From the NCBI RefSeq assembly GCF_000801105.2, contig NC_079514.1, forward strand, positions 29,251,075 to 29,315,074: a stretch of DNA of 64,000 nucleotides, written 5' to 3'. This document shows positions 11,999 through 24,372 of this stretch, piece after piece. The translations under genes and the position numbers were made by a program. Every line of letters starts with the position of its first letter. The stretch's first letter is position 1. Origin of the DNA: Raphanus sativus (Eukaryota; Streptophyta; Magnoliopsida; Brassicales; Brassicaceae). The notes beneath the pieces are model-generated. The model did no database searches and was not told the DNA's origin. It saw nothing but the letters and a program-made list of their open reading frames with translations.

Positions 11999-13318
11999 AT
12001 GGCAGACGTGATTCTTGTCTCTTCGAGCATTGTTCGGCCGGAAAACATAAACCAGTCTTGTCGGACAAAGATCCATCTAACCCCCTATGATCTCAAACTT
12101 CTTTATTTTGCTTATCCTCAAAGAGGTCTCCTCTTTTCCAAACCCGACCAGGAAACCCATATCATCCCTAAACTAAAGGCTTCTCTTTCTGCTGCCTTAG
12201 AGATCTATTTCCCGTTAGCTGGTCGTCTCATCACGATAGACAATCCCGAAGACAATACGGTGTCGTATTACCTTGACTGCGACAGCTCAGGCGCCAAATT
12301 CATTCACGCCAAAGCCGAACTCGTCTCCATCAACGATTTGCTTCAGCCTCACGACTCTGTTCCCAACTTCACACGGTGTTTCTTTCCCGCGAACGATCTC
12401 AAAAGCTCTGACGGCATCTCTGAGTCCTTGATACTATTACAAGTTACCGAGTTGAAGGATGGAGTTTTTATCAGCTTCGGTTACAATCACATGGTGGCTG
12501 ATGGTTCTTCCTTCTGGAATTTCATCCAAACTTGGTCCACAATCTGTCTGAACGGTTCAAGTTCTCATATTCAGCCTCTTGTTCTCAAGGAGTTGTTCCT
12601 CGAGGGAATCGATTATCCTATCCATATTCCGGTTCAGGAAAGGAAGATACCACAAAAATTTGAAATTCCGTCTAAAGAACGAGTTTTCCACTTTGCGAAG
12701 AAGAACATCTCAGACCTCAAAGTTAAAGCCAATGAAGAGATAGGTTCTTCAGATCTAAAAGTCTCGTCTCTTCAAGCGGTTTTAGCACATATATGGCTAT
12801 CTATTATCAAACAGAGTGGTCTAAACCGTGAAGAAGAGTCTCATATTATAGTAGCTGCGGATATGAGACGAAGGTTGAACCCACCTCTTGACACAGCGTG
12901 TTTTGGTAACGTGACACACCAAGCGATGGCTACAGCAAGGGTGGGAGAGATGTTGGATCATGGGCTAGGCTGGGCTGCTTTACAAATAAATGAGCAAGTG
13001 AGGTCGCTAACAAGTGAAAACTACAAGACTTTTGCGGAGACTTGGGTCAGAAATGTTAAGCTCCCACAACCAAAGATAAGTGGTGGACTTAGAAAGGCTG
13101 ATACTTATCTGGTGGTCACAAGCTCTCCATGGTTTGAAGTATACGACAACGATTTCGGTTGGGGAAAACCAATTGCGGTTCGAGCCGAACCAAATAATGG
13201 TTTTGGTGTCTCCCTCGTAGTATTTAGAGGAGTTGAAGATGGAAGTATTGATGTTCATGCGACCATACCCTTATCCATATGGTCTGATGTATTAGTGAAC
13301 CTGTCTACCGATGTTTAA
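11999..13318 (+). CDS. BAHD (HXXXD-type) acyltransferase, single exon
   Basis: 439 residues, the usual BAHD length. The catalytic HXXXD motif is at residues 164-168 (HMVAD) and the structural DFGWG motif is intact at 385-389. The N-terminal half has the typical FPLAGR motif near 71-76. These enzymes move an acyl group from a CoA thioester to an alcohol or amine in the cytosol. It resembles the Arabidopsis clade that includes the uncharacterised HXXXD proteins on chromosomes 3 and 5 and EPS1. The substrate cannot be told from sequence. The ATG context is aaaATGGC and no intron is needed. It looks functional and is flanked on both sides by transposons. Confidence 0.9.
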   Translation: MADVILVSSSIVRPENINQSCRTKIHLTPYDLKLLYFAYPQRGLLFSKPDQETHIIPKLKASLSAALEIYFPLAGRLITIDNPEDNTVSYYLDCDSSGAKFIHAKAELVSINDLLQPHDSVPNFTRCFFPANDLKSSDGISESLILLQVTELKDGVFISFGYNHMVADGSSFWNFIQTWSTICLNGSSSHIQPLVLKELFLEGIDYPIHIPVQERKIPQKFEIPSKERVFHFAKKNISDLKVKANEEIGSSDLKVSSLQAVLAHIWLSIIKQSGLNREEESHIIVAADMRRRLNPPLDTACFGNVTHQAMATARVGEMLDHGLGWAALQINEQVRSLTSENYKTFAETWVRNVKLPQPKISGGLRKADTYLVVTSSPWFEVYDNDFGWGKPIAVRAEPNNGFGVSLVVFRGVEDGSIDVHATIPLSIWSDVLVNLSTDV

Positions 13319-13777
13319 ATTGGGGGGAAAATGTTAGACCACTATATGATTTTGTTGGTCTAATAAGACCTATCCTTCTATGAAATGTAATAATTTTAAT
13401 ACATGTCAAAATCATACATATTCAGAATTTTGTAGTATAGTGGTTTGTGCTATTATCGCCCAAGTATCTCCGGTTAAACTGCAGCAGAACCGACCTTTCA
13501 AATAACAACCGAATTAGTTTTGATTTTAGTTCAGGAAGCCAAAAAGTATTAAACCGGAACCTAACCGAATACTAGACTTAGACTTGGATGTGTTGTGGTA
13601 ATATAGATTTTAAACAGTCATAGAACCATACGTAGAACAAATTCAATGTTTCACTCTATTTTTTTTCTTAAAAAGATAACTATATAATTGAGCTGTATTT
13701 CATTCCAATTGTACTATATTATATTATTGAGTGGAAAATAGAGTGTGATAAACAAAAAAATAAATAGATTAATCTAT
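13319..13777. other. 3' flank of acyltransferase, no gene seen
   Basis: AT-rich sequence with no recognised element. Confidence 0.4.
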
Positions 13778-13786
13778 ATAAAGTAA

Positions 13787-14088
13787 AAGGCAATTCTCTC
13801 AAATATCACTTTTTAGGTTTTTATCACAAAATAGCACTAAAAATAATAAAATGACCAAAATATTACTTTTTTGTTTTGAAAATTTTAATTTTAATTTTTT
13901 ATTTTAAAAAATTTGAACACATTCCTAAAACTCCATCCCTTAACTCTAAACCCTAAATGTTAGATTAATTAACCCAAAGGTTATAAATGCATATTTACTC
14001 TTCAATAAAATTTCTTTTGGTCGTTTTTCTCCTTGTGATGCTATTTTTGTGACAAAAACTTTGTTTGGTGCTATCGTAGTCTTTTTCT
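13787..14088. mobile_element. MULE-like MITE, about 300 bp
   Basis: Flanked by a perfect 9-bp duplication ATAAAGTAA (13778-13786 and 14089-14097). The ends are weakly inverted: 'atatcactttttaggtttttatcacaaaatagc' style on the left, 'gctatttttgtgacaaaaactttgtttggtgc' style on the right. No coding capacity. A 9-bp duplication is typical of Mutator-like elements. Confidence 0.55.
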
Positions 14089-14194
14089 ATAAAGTAAACT
14101 CATTTCTTATTTTGTTATAGAGTTAATAATAGAATACCATTAGAGTTTTTTACTCAAATTTAAAGTGAAAAATAGAGTAAGTTAGATACGCACT

Positions 14195-14645
14195 TAGTAA
14201 AAATCGAGGAGCTTTCACCTTATAGCTAAGATAACAGCAATATTTTGTGTTTCATATGCAAAAGAGGATTAGGAGGGGCTTCAAGAGAAACCAACCTACC
14301 TTCAATCATCTCTATGACTGTACATTTATGGACTAACTGAATACAATCCAAATTCAAGATTGTTATAGACGCAATCCATAAAAAAACCGAGCTGTTGTTC
14401 GGATCAGAGTTTATGGTCTGTTTTTTTTGTTCCTTGCCTCGATCATCTCAAGAAACAACATTATGTAGCTATACAGATCCGACTTGTGAAACACATTTAC
14501 ATACAGTTTTCTGCAACGTATCTTACAGTTCATCTCATGTCAAGCAATGACAATATGTTTTCTTCCACCTTGCAGCGCTTAGCGAGACTAAAGTCAGCAA
14601 CTTTATCTCAGAAATTTTCATCTAATATAGTACATGTTTTACAGA
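14195..14645 (-). pseudogene. LRK10L-2 kinase C-terminal pseudogene
   Basis: Nucleotide resemblance to the last exon of the kinase at 21398-22464 is visible over several blocks, including 'tatgcaaaagaggmttaggagg', 'atcatctctatgact' and 'gcgagactaaagtcagcaact'. The frame is broken repeatedly and the N-lobe is missing. It is a decayed tandem or transposed copy of the LRK10L-2 kinase on the minus strand. Confidence 0.75.
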
Positions 14646-14999
14646 TATAAAACGAGGGGGTGAAATGGTTTACAAGGAAGAGGAGTGCTACAATAGGAAT
14701 CCAATATCTTGTAACAACACTCTAAAATCTCTTAAAACGTAATACCTCTTGAATATAGTAAATCATAAGTATCAAATCTAAGAATCTATAAAAACATAAC
14801 GAGATGATGCTTGTAAGTCACAGTAATCTCATGATAACCACTCTAGTCTCATAACGACTCAACAACAAACAAGCATAAAAAATATAAATGCGATGACAAT
14901 GAATCATTTATGCAATCTGAAACGGCAAAGCCTCTGACTGCAATCGAGTCTTCTCACTTGAATTCTTCATGCATTGCTTCCTGATGAGATGTCCTCTAT

Positions 15000-16740
15000 T
15001 TTTGAAAGTACACCCTCAGCATCTTATTGGTACCCCCCCCCAACAAAATGCAGCTTGTACCCAAGCTCAAAATCTGGAAATTGAGTAATCAATTCCTCGA
15101 CATCCACAAGTTCTCATGATTTGTAATTCCTCTCGATTTGATCAGTTCTTCAAGAAACCCCATGGAACTATAGCGAGTCTCTAACAGTTCATGTGGTACA
15201 GTAAAAAATTCATCCAAATCATTGAGAACTAAAGGTAAAGGATTCACTGAATGTCCAACACTGAAAACAGGTTTGAGCTGAGATATATGAAAGACACGAT
15301 GTATAAGTCAGAGGTAGCTGAACTCTATAAGCCACTTTTCCGAGACTGTCAAGAATTTTGAAGGGTCCATAAACCTTCACATCAAGCTTCTGACACATGC
15401 GTTTTTGACTGAAGACTGTCTATATGGTCAAACCTTAAGGAAAACAAAATTTTCTACCTCAAATTCTAATTCACAGCTATGTTTGTTGGAGTTGTTCTTC
15501 ATAATATATGTGAACGAAGCATATCCTCCTTTATATGTTGAAACATAACGTCTCTATCTAACACTATCCGCACAAGATCAGCATATGTTGTTGAAACCGC
15601 GTTCAAAGCGAACAATAGCAGGTGGGTCATGACCATACACAAATTTAAAGGGTGTTCATCGCAGGGAAGTACCAAAAAGGTTAATCATACCGCAGCTCTG
15701 CCCAAAAAGATACTTGTGCCAAGACCGAGGGTGAACAAAAGTAAAGCAGTGAAGGTATGTTTCAAGACAGCGATTCACAACTTCTATTTGGCCATCAGTT
15801 TGAGTGGTGAAATGCGATTTGAGTATTTCAGCTTGGTTCCCAACAATTTGAAACATTTTTACCAAAAATGATTCAGAAAAATGTGATCATGATCAGACAC
15901 AATAGATGATGGAAACTAGTGAAGACGAACCACCTTGCCTATAAACAGATTTGCATCATGAGCAATGAATGGATGACGTAATGACAAGAAATTACCACAT
16001 TTTGAAAGCCTATTGAAAATCATCAATATCATATTAAACCCTTGAGAAAAAATTCATTTCCATTTTCATATAGCTCTTGGAACTGGGACTGGCTGCAATT
16101 ATCCAGCAGGAGCAAGTGTTGAATAGTTGTGAATCTGACACACTTCACATTTTACAATGTACCGCTGAGTATCTGCAACATCTTATCCCACTGAAATGAC
16201 TTCTGTAAGCGTTTCAATCTATTCAATACTCCTGAGTGACCCCCGAAAATCCCATCATAATACTCATTAAGTATTAACGAAATCAAAGCAAATATTGCAG
16301 GTATCATTAGACAATGTTTGTACCACAGCAGCAGACTATCTCTCACCATATACAGCTAGTTTTTCATCTAATTGATTAGGAATAGCAGTAATCTTAGCAT
16401 GACGAATTGGATCTTTCTCGATTCTTTCAATGAATCCTGCAATTGCAACACCAGAGGAACCATCACTCATAGCGGTAGTTACAAAACAGAAATTTCAGCT
16501 GGGGAAACAATCTGAGAAATACCATCGGTAGATGTATTTCAATTCCTGATTAATAAAAAAATCTCAAAATTATAACCCAAAAGTTTTGTTAGCCACCTTA
16601 TCCAAGGACACTTCTTGTTGCTCAGTATGAACCGAAAAATAACGTCCAATGAGACAGTGCTTCCAATTCTATATGGATAATACTATGACCACCAAGTCAT
16701 GCTCGTATACATGTTTATGTTGTTCCATTGAGTTCAAACC
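15000..16740 (-). mobile_element. Ty3/gypsy chromovirus remnant (RNase H-integrase-chromodomain)
   Basis: Minus-strand relics occur in pol order. An RNase H piece lies near 16500-16700. The integrase zinc-binding segment is at 16152-16349 (GGHSGVLNRLKRLQKSF). The integrase core tail is at 15656-15865 (TQTDGQIEVVNRCLETYL). A C-terminal region near 15200-15480 reads FHISQLKPVF, followed by a chromodomain-like end near 15020-15130. Frames are interrupted by stops and frameshifts throughout. No LTRs were identified. Confidence 0.8.
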
Positions 16741-17610
16741 ATAAATGAATTTGTGATTTTTTTTTTCTTTTCTCTGCTCCTTCATTTGTGATCGGTTTCT
16801 TCTTCTTTAAGACCTAGAAAAAAAATTGATAGATCAGTCTAAAGAAATATAATGATTTTATAAATTAAATCTTAAGTGAAGAAAAGAAAGACTGAAGTAG
16901 AAGATTTGTTTGTAAATATGAAAGGAATTTACAAAGAGAAATAGTATGGAAAAAAAAAGATAAAAAAAAATTAAGTGGATTGGGTTAGTGAATCCTTCTA
17001 TATTTACTTGTCAGCTACTATTCATAAATGTATGTATGGTGGCTGGGATAACATTTAGAAAGTTGTATAGTTCAACCATTATTCAGCTTATTATGAGAAA
17101 TTTTGTGTATATGGAGTGCAAATACACTAACTTAATTTGTGAAAGACACAGACTTGAGATAAAGTGAAAGATACCTATGATTTATATAAGAAATTGAAAG
17201 AGAAAAAGAGACTTGTTCATAGAAAGGGAGAGATAGATGAAGTAATTTGGTCCATTGGATTGAAATGCAATGAAAAGTCTAAAAATGTGATTGTTGCACT
17301 TATAGATTGACCAATGATAAATTCTTAATTTTTATTATTTATTTTTGGTCAGTTTTGCAATTCTATGTTTAGTTTTATATTTTTATTTCATGTTTCGATT
17401 ATAAGTTTATAAATTTATTTTCAACTTTGAAATTTTAAGCATTTAATCTATGATTGTGATTGTATGGTTTAGGTTTAAATTATGATTATAATTAATTTTA
17501 ATTGTAAAGAAAAAATATTTTTATTTTTATTTTGATTTTGATTTTAAGTGCCAATTTGAAAGATAAAATTTATAATTTGGAGTTTTGAATTATGAATTAA
17601 CATAGTTTTA
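16741..17610. other. AT-rich spacer, nothing recognised
   Basis: No coding frame, inverted repeat or family signature was seen. Confidence 0.4.
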
Positions 17611-17792
17611 TACTCCCTCTGTACCATTTTAAGTGGTGTTTAAGGTTTTTACACAAAGATTAAGAAAATACAAATTTCTATTCAATTTATCTAAATTACA
17701 TAAAATTGCATTAAATAAAATCAGTCTAACCAATAAGAAAAACATGTAGTATTTTGTAATTGATTACAAATTTTAATTGACATTAAATTCTA

Positions 17793-18261
17793 GAGAAATT
17801 GCCAAAAATACCATTTTCATAGTACCACTTTTCATGTTTACACTAACCACTTTTACCACTACTTTTAACGAAGGGTTTAGATTTGAAGGTTTAGGATTTA
17901 GGGTTAAGATTTGATGTTTTAGGGTTTAAAGTATATAGTTTAGGGTTTAGAGTTGAGGATTTAGGGTTTAGAGTTGAGGATTTAGGGTTTATAGTTTAGA
18001 CTTTAGGGTTTAGGGTTTAGGATATTGAATTTAGGGTATATAGTTTAGGGTTTAGGGTTTAGAGTTGAATATTTTGGGTTTAGGGTTTAGAATTGGAAGT
18101 TTATGATTTAGAATTTGGGATTAGAATTTTGAAAAGCATATAAAAACAAAGATATAAGAGTTTTTACCATTTTAATAAATAAGGTATTTTTGAAAATGTG
18201 TCTTTAGTGGTGGTAAAGATGAATAATGGTACATTGAAAGTGGTATTTTTGAAAATTCCCC
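17793..18261. mobile_element. MULE-like MITE nested in Stowaway, telomere-like core
   Basis: A perfect 9-bp duplication TAAATTCTA (17784-17792 and 18262-18270) flanks 21-bp inverted ends: GAGAAATTGCCAAAAATACC on the left and the complement of ggtatttttgaaaattcccc on the right. The core (about 17872-18110) is a degenerate TTTAGGG-like array. No coding capacity. Confidence 0.8.
17872..18110 (+). repeat. Degenerate TTTAGGG-like (telomere-type) array
   Basis: Many copies of tttagggtttag, interrupted by 'agagttgagga' and similar variants. It lies inside a MITE, so it is more likely an expanded element core than an interstitial telomere. Confidence 0.75.
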
Positions 18262-18349
18262 TAAATTCTATCTAGAAATGTGAGAACATCACTTATTATG
18301 AAACAAAATAAAAATGCTTAAACATCACTTAAGTGGTATGGAGAGTGTA

Positions 18350-19220
18350 TGTAATATTTTAGGAAATAGAGTTTTTGATTTTGTTTAGAGTTTAAGCTTT
18401 GTATTTGGAATTTAAGGTTTATGGTTAATCTTTGTATAATATAAATATTTTGAAGTTTGGAATTTGACTTAGGGTTTGAAGTTTATGGAGTAATGTTTAG
18501 CGTTCATGAAATAAAGGGTTGAAGTTAATTTGGGGGTTTGATTTTTAGTATAAGATTTGAGACTAAATTTTGAAAATAATAAATTTGTATAATATATGTT
18601 TAAGATTTGGCATCTAACTATGAAAATATTAGATTTAATATTCAGATTTATGATTTGAGATATATGGTCTAGAGTACATGATTTGGAGATATAGTGTTTG
18701 GTGTTTAAATTAAATTTAAAAGGAGTAAATTTTGAGTTTATGTTTAAGATATAAAATTAAAGTAAAAATAGAGTTTTAAGGTTTGTGTTAAGAGCCTAGT
18801 GTTGTTTAAAATCATGTTAAAGGTTTTAAATAGCCATAAAATATTACTGGAAAATTGTGGCTATTTATAAAATATCCAAAAATGTGAGTAAATTGTGGCA
18901 AAAATATTTTTTTTTGGATAAGCCACAATTTTATCTATATTTTATTTTTGTGACTATTATTTCACACAACATTTGTGTTAAAATCCTGGAAAATGGTTAT
19001 TTAATAAATAACCATGAAAAATTTGCGATTAAAATAGGGGCAAATATCTTTTTGTAGATTATCCAAAATTTTATCCATGTTTTATTTTGTGACTTTTTGT
19101 CACGAAATATTGTAGCAAAATTGTGGTTATGTTTAGCCACGTTTGTTTCCTTGTAACTTCATGGGATTTTACCATGATTTGAATTATGTATATCATTTCG
19201 TGGTATTTTCGTGACTTTTT
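18350..19220. other. AT-rich spacer with diverged internal repeats
   Basis: Two related blocks near 18860-18950 and 18990-19080 contain 'gtggcaaaaatat...ggataagccacaattttatc' type sequence. They are weakly self-complementary. The element family was not recognised. Confidence 0.35.
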
Positions 19221-19838
19221 GAAAAGAGAAATTACTTAGAATAACTCATATTATACGTGAAAATACTAGACTAACTCATAAACTTTTGTAATTACTAGAC
19301 TAACTCATAAGACCAATAAAAGTACCAAAAACCTCTTCCCTTCATGTTCACAAGTGTGCCATAAAATAAGTTATTATTAGGTTAATGTTTTATTTTTCAC
19401 CAAAAGTCTCATTTTCTCTCGACGCCGACAAGGAAGTTGGATTCTCTTCACTTACGTCCCCGGCGACTTCTCCCCTGTTATAGCCTCCTTTTGTTTCGTC
19501 ATGCCCAGCCTAACTAGCCGTCGTCTCTGCCATACAAGAAGAACTCCAAATCCGATTTCACTTTATCAAATCCTCTTTCCAATCGAAGAAAATTGAACAT
19601 GTAAGTCCTAAAACAATGCAATTCTAAGTTGTCAGTTCATGTGCTTATCATTTATTGTTTGATTGACTGTTGGATTTTGAAAACCCTAAATCCCAATTTT
19701 CTCATTCGTACTATTTTGATACGTGTTTCTCTAGTTTTTAGAGTTTGTTTATGAGTCATTGTGTTTTTCACTTTTTGAATTAATTGACTATAATTTTCGT
19801 GTTTGAATTAATTTATGAGTCATATGTGTTGTGTGCAG

Positions 19839-19988
19839 TATCATTGGATCAGTGATTTTGAGCTTTGGATTCTACACTGTGATTTGGGGAAAAAAAAAGA
19901 GGATTCAACTAAATCTGTAGCAGGCTCTGAGAAGTCACAGTTACACACCATAGAAGATGAACCTCATCACCTCATCATTAAGATGTGA
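19839..19988 (+). pseudogene. WAT1/UMAMIT (EamA-like) transporter last-exon fragment
   Basis: After a consensus acceptor (gtgtgcag) the frame reads SVILSFGFYTVIWGK, the conserved end of the last membrane helix of plant WAT1-related/UMAMIT transporters, then a hydrophilic tail ending at a stop at 19986. One base appears missing in the A-run after 19890, which shifts the tail out of frame. It is a broken captured exon and not a gene. Confidence 0.7.
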
Positions 19989-20569
19989 CTGATGCAAGTG
20001 GAGTAGTACTTTTCAATAGATATGGAGCCATTAAAATATATTGTCCCCAGTATTTCTTACGTGCATATGTATTAGTATCATTTAGTACATCAATACTTTG
20101 TAAAGAAGCTCTGCAACATCAGCTAAAATTATTAGCATTATAGTTTATATAACTATATATATGGTTCCCTTGTTATTGTTCTTTATAATATACCCTGAAT
20201 AAATAAGCAAAGCCTTCTTCTATCACTTATGTGCAATGCTAAACTTAGCAGCCGCTAGTATGTCTATATGAAAATATCAACTTGAATTCATGGAAGCATA
20301 ACCCGAGAATTTCACTCGCTACAATCAGATATTGGTGACACACGAAACCTTACAACTCAGTTTGAGGACTGACCCTTAGCTTAAACCCAACACTGTTTCT
20401 TTTAGGATCATGTGTCTCCAAACATTAAAGAATGTAACAAGTGATTAAACCACCATGAGACAGTTACCAAAAATTTACTTAATTCTGATCTTAATTAACC
20501 TAAAATAAATCAGATTCGGAAAAACCGGGTCGAAATTGACTAAGTTTGGTTTACAAAAATCCTAATTTT

Positions 20570-20760
20570 CGTCAATAAATCTGCCACAACATAAATCAAA
20601 AAGTCTGTCACCACATAAACAAAAAGTCTGCTAACAATTTTAAATCTGATATAGAAATCTGCCATAAAAAATAAGTCTAACATAAAAAAAATAAATCGGT
20701 CTTTAGAAAATAAGTTGACCACATAAATCTACCATTTATAACAAATCTGCTACCTCATTC
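20570..20760. repeat. Short 'aaatctgcca' repeats
   Basis: The motif aa(a/g)tctgcca/taacataaa recurs at intervals of roughly 25-40 bases, with degenerate copies on either side. It sits within the MULE-like segment. Confidence 0.5.
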
Positions 20761-21397
20761 GATAGACATATTTTAAGAAATCGGTTTTCTAATCAAATCG
20801 GACAACTAACTCTGCCGTGTGAACAAATCTGACGTTTTTAAAAAAGTCTGACACCACTTTAACGGCAGATTTCTTTTCCTACACAGATTTTATAAACAGA
20901 TATATTATTCGACAGATTTTTTTTTTAAAACAAATTTGCCGTCGATAAATAATAAGGATATTTTGGTAAAAAAGTTTTTTTGTTATAACTATGTTAAAGG
21001 GCAATTTCGACCATAAAAATATTCTAATAATTTTAAAAAAATATGAGTCATTCTAGTAATTACACAACTAATTTGAGTCATTCTAGTAATTGCAAAAAAA
21101 AAAGAATGTGGCTATTCGTTACATGTAGTCGAGATTTCTCTTTTTTTCTTTTTTTTTCTTAGTGGAAAAACAAAAGGAAACAACAAATTTTCTTGTGTTA
21201 GTCTAGACGACATTTTATCTTGTTTGTCCTGGATGTCATATTTTCAAATCTGAAACATAAATGACTAAAAACGAAACTATAGCAATACTTCTTTTATGGC
21301 CAACCAAATATACAACCCACAGACAAATTAAGTACAAATAAATATCTGACTTATTAACACTAAGTTGTAATTTAATAGGTTCTCCACATCCATTGGA

Positions 21398-23394
21398 TCA
21401 TACTTCGGAGTAAATTGAGCTTTCACCTGATAGCTGAGATGACTCTGAAATATTTTGCATTGACATATGCAAAAGAGGCTTAGGAGGCGCCTTAAGAGTA
21501 TCCAAACTTCCTTCCATCATCTCTATGACTTCGTTCATCGTTGGACGATCTGACGGGCATAACTGAATACACCAAAGACCGACAATGATCATCTTTTTAG
21601 CTATATCTTCTTCTTCTTGATTTAGTTCACCCTCAAGAAGCATTGTGATATCTCCACTTTCAAGATCCTTATAGATCCAATCCGGAAAGTAAACCGAGCT
21701 TTTGTTCGAATCAGATTTTCCAACCCTTTCTTTGTTTGCTCCGATCATTTCAAGAAGTAACATTCCATAGCTGTACACATCTGACTTGTAAGACACACTT
21801 CCGTACATTCTTGAAAACAACTCTGGAGCAATATATCCTATAGTTCCTCTCGTGTCGAGAGACGACAAGATGCTTTCTTGGTTCTGGCAGAGTTTAGCAA
21901 GACCAAAGTCAGAAACTTTGGGTCTCAGATTATGATCTAACAACACATTCTGAGGTTTAATGTCGAAATGCACAATCCTTGTTCTGCAACCATAGTGCAG
22001 ATATTCAATTCCTTTAGCAACGCCTAGCGCAATTCCATATAGTGTGCTCACATCAAGATTCATCGACTGATCCAGTGATCCATTCTCTACAAACTCATAG
22101 ACGATCGCTCTTTTTGACCCTTCGTAACAGAAACCAAGCAGAGAAACAATGTTAACGTGAGATGTTTGGCTGATGCTTGCGACTTCGTTGATGAAGTCTT
22201 CAGAACTGCTCATCGAATCCTTCAAGACTTTAACAGCAACTTTACTGCCATCACGTAGCTTCCCTTTATATACCGTACCAAATCCACCTCGTCCAACTAC
22301 TTCTGAAAATGATTTGGTAATTTTCTTGATTTGTCTATAACTATATAGCCTCGACGTTACAAGCGCCTCAAGGTTTTGTTTTCTCAGCGCCTTTTTCTTT
22401 CTTCTCTCACATAACAAGAATACTAGAATCATCACCAAAAATGCAATAACTACTGACCCTGCAACTAAAAACATACAAAACCAAAGTTAGTTCATTCAAA
22501 GTCAGACACAAGCCGGAAAAGCAATCAGTCCTAACCTGTCCCGATTGTAATCAGAATGAAGCGATTCATGCTGTAACTTCCTGCAAAATTTAATGGAGTA
22601 ATAAACATTCACAATGTCAAAGTTAGTAATGAAAATTCATGTAAGCGACTTTAATTACCAGTATCATTATTACTATCTCGGCATTCAATTGATCCTGATA
22701 CATACTTGCAGCAACCCATTCCGGTAACAATGAAGCCGCAGTTTTCACCAGTGGATAAACATTCCGGACAAGGTATCTCCTCCATGTTCAGTTTCGCTTC
22801 GAAACCTTCTCTAAGAACACTTTCTAAACGGGTAATATTCAAAGCTTCTTCCTCTGGAACGTAACTCGCAGGAACAGTGACGCTAAACCTCTTATCACAG
22901 AGTTTGTTATACCTAGAGTCCTGAACCACCGACACGAGATTATTCATCCGACATGTGAAATTGCCAAGGAAATGGCGACGAGTGTCGCAGGTGTAGAACA
23001 CGGTGAGGCTTTTGTAAGATGGTAGGTTCTGTAAGAGATCTTGAGGTAACGGTGAGGAGGAGAATGAAGCGGAGCAGAATGGACCCGTAAAATCTTGTCT
23101 TGAAAGTCTAAGAGTAAGGGATTCTTTCTTCATGTCTATGTGGAGGACAGTGTAGTTGTAGCCTGAGAGATTGATAGAAGTTGTGTTTGAGCTTTTGTTG
23201 CAGCTAAGTTTCAGAAAGGGGTGACCGCAAGATGGGGAGCGTTGCTCGCCCGAGAAAGGGAAACCGACGGTGATGTTGCCGCACTGAAACGGAGTTTCAC
23301 AATATACAGTTGGTTGTTTCTGGCTTGGTACACAAGGAAGATGATAAAACAAGAATAACAAGATAAGATAGAACTCTGTCCTTGGAGTTTCCAT
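21398..23394 (-). CDS. LRK10L: LRK10L-2 type receptor-like kinase (non-RD), three exons
   Basis: Proposed exons on the minus strand are 23394-22659, 22580-22536 and 22464-21398, giving 1848 nt and 615 residues. The start codon at 23394 gives a clean signal peptide ([17 protein letters not shown]). The ectodomain has the galacturonan-binding [14 protein letters not shown] motif and a WAK-associated [13 protein letters not shown] segment. The membrane helix is near residues 261-282. The kinase has GRGGFG, VAVK with lysine 339, HFD at 426-428 in place of HRD, and DFG at 446-448. The non-RD catalytic loop is typical of the LRK10L-2/PR5K group and of pattern-recognition kinases. Everything looks intact. 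The last acceptor is ambiguous by six bases (two AG sites at 22465 and 22459), which would only add or drop two residues next to the membrane helix. Confidence 0.85.
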
Positions 23395-24372
23395 GGATAA
23401 TGACAAAAGAATACTTTGCTATGATTAGAAATGAGAAAGAGGAAAAGGAAATTAATAAACAGAGCAGTTTTTTGTTGACTTTCAATAAGATGGGAGAGAC
23501 GTAAAGATTTAAAGTAGCTGACTTTTCTTACTACTAGAGAACATGACTTGCTTAGATCAGTGACATGTGTATGTGTAAGTGCAAAGAAGACACAAACAAT
23601 AGTAATGCATAAGGTAAATCAGAGAGACAAAATACACAAGCACACACCAATAGCTTTATTAGAATCGCCTTGTAAATCCTATTATAAGTTCTGCTTAATC
23701 AGGTTTACACGTCTAGTGTTACACCCTAACACACGCCACTGAACAATTCCTAAGCTACCCGCTTATGTCTCTCCACCGTCAAGTACTTCAGCCCCTGCTT
23801 CAGCACGACCCAGAACACTTCCAAGCGCTTCTCTCTCTCTATAAGATCAGCCTCTGTGTCTCTGTCTCTCTACAGACGACTACATAGCTATCTTATACTA
23901 ACTCCACGTTTCCGAAACCCTAGTCTCCAAGGAACCACAATATGGACATCTTCTATATCAATAAGTGCAACTTTCCTTTTCTTGGAATGCACTTATTCCT
24001 CTTCCTTTAAGTCATAAACTTGCTCCCCAAATTTATTCATTTTTGCCTTTTTCTTCAAGATACTCTCTTACTCTCCAAGTCTACACGACTCCAGCTCAGC
24101 ATCTCGACTCCACATGGTCTTCACCACTCACTACGACGTCTGCTTCAGCAACTACGTCAGCGACTACTTCAGGACGGACATCTTTACATCAACAGTATGG
24201 ATCTAAACTGAATCCATAATCTAATGAAGAAAATGATTTCTCCATCTCTCGTCTTTTTTTTTTCTGTTATGTCACTCTCTCAAGCTTAGCTGGTTCGAAT
24301 TCTTGATTATATACTTTTTTTTAGTATTAAACATCATTAAAAACTTCCTCGAAGGGCAATCGGGCTGTAGGT
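23395..24372. other. Upstream region of kinase; possible old LTR sequence
   Basis: Promoter side of the minus-strand kinase. From about 23640 the sequence becomes CT-rich with runs such as 'cttctctctctctataag', resembling LTR or retroelement leader sequence, but no matching copy or boundary was found. No gene seen. Confidence 0.35.

Larger units (their letters stand above)
17613..18347. mobile_element. Stowaway-type MITE with nested insertion
   Basis: Terminal inverted repeats begin CTCCCTCTGTACC-TTTTAAGTGGTGTTTAAG on the left, and the complement of cttaaacatcacttaagtgg ends the right side. TA dinucleotides flank it (17611-17612, 18348-18349). Most of its length is a second element inserted at 17793-18261. 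Confidence 0.75.
19225..21130. mobile_element. MULE-like segment carrying captured transporter sequence
   Basis: Inverted sub-terminal blocks bound the region. The left side has 'attactagactaactcat' (19288-19310 area) and the right side has its inverted counterpart 'gagtcattctagtaatt' twice near 21040-21090. Between them are gene-like GC-richer sequence (19420-19600), a transporter exon fragment (19839-19988) and a run of 'aaatctgcca' repeats (20570-20760). No transposase is present. Ends and target duplication were not firmly set. Confidence 0.45.

Noticed and set aside
17872..18110. Interstitial telomere or chromosome-fusion scar
   Set aside because: The array lies wholly within a MITE with inverted ends and a 9-bp target duplication, so transposition explains it better.
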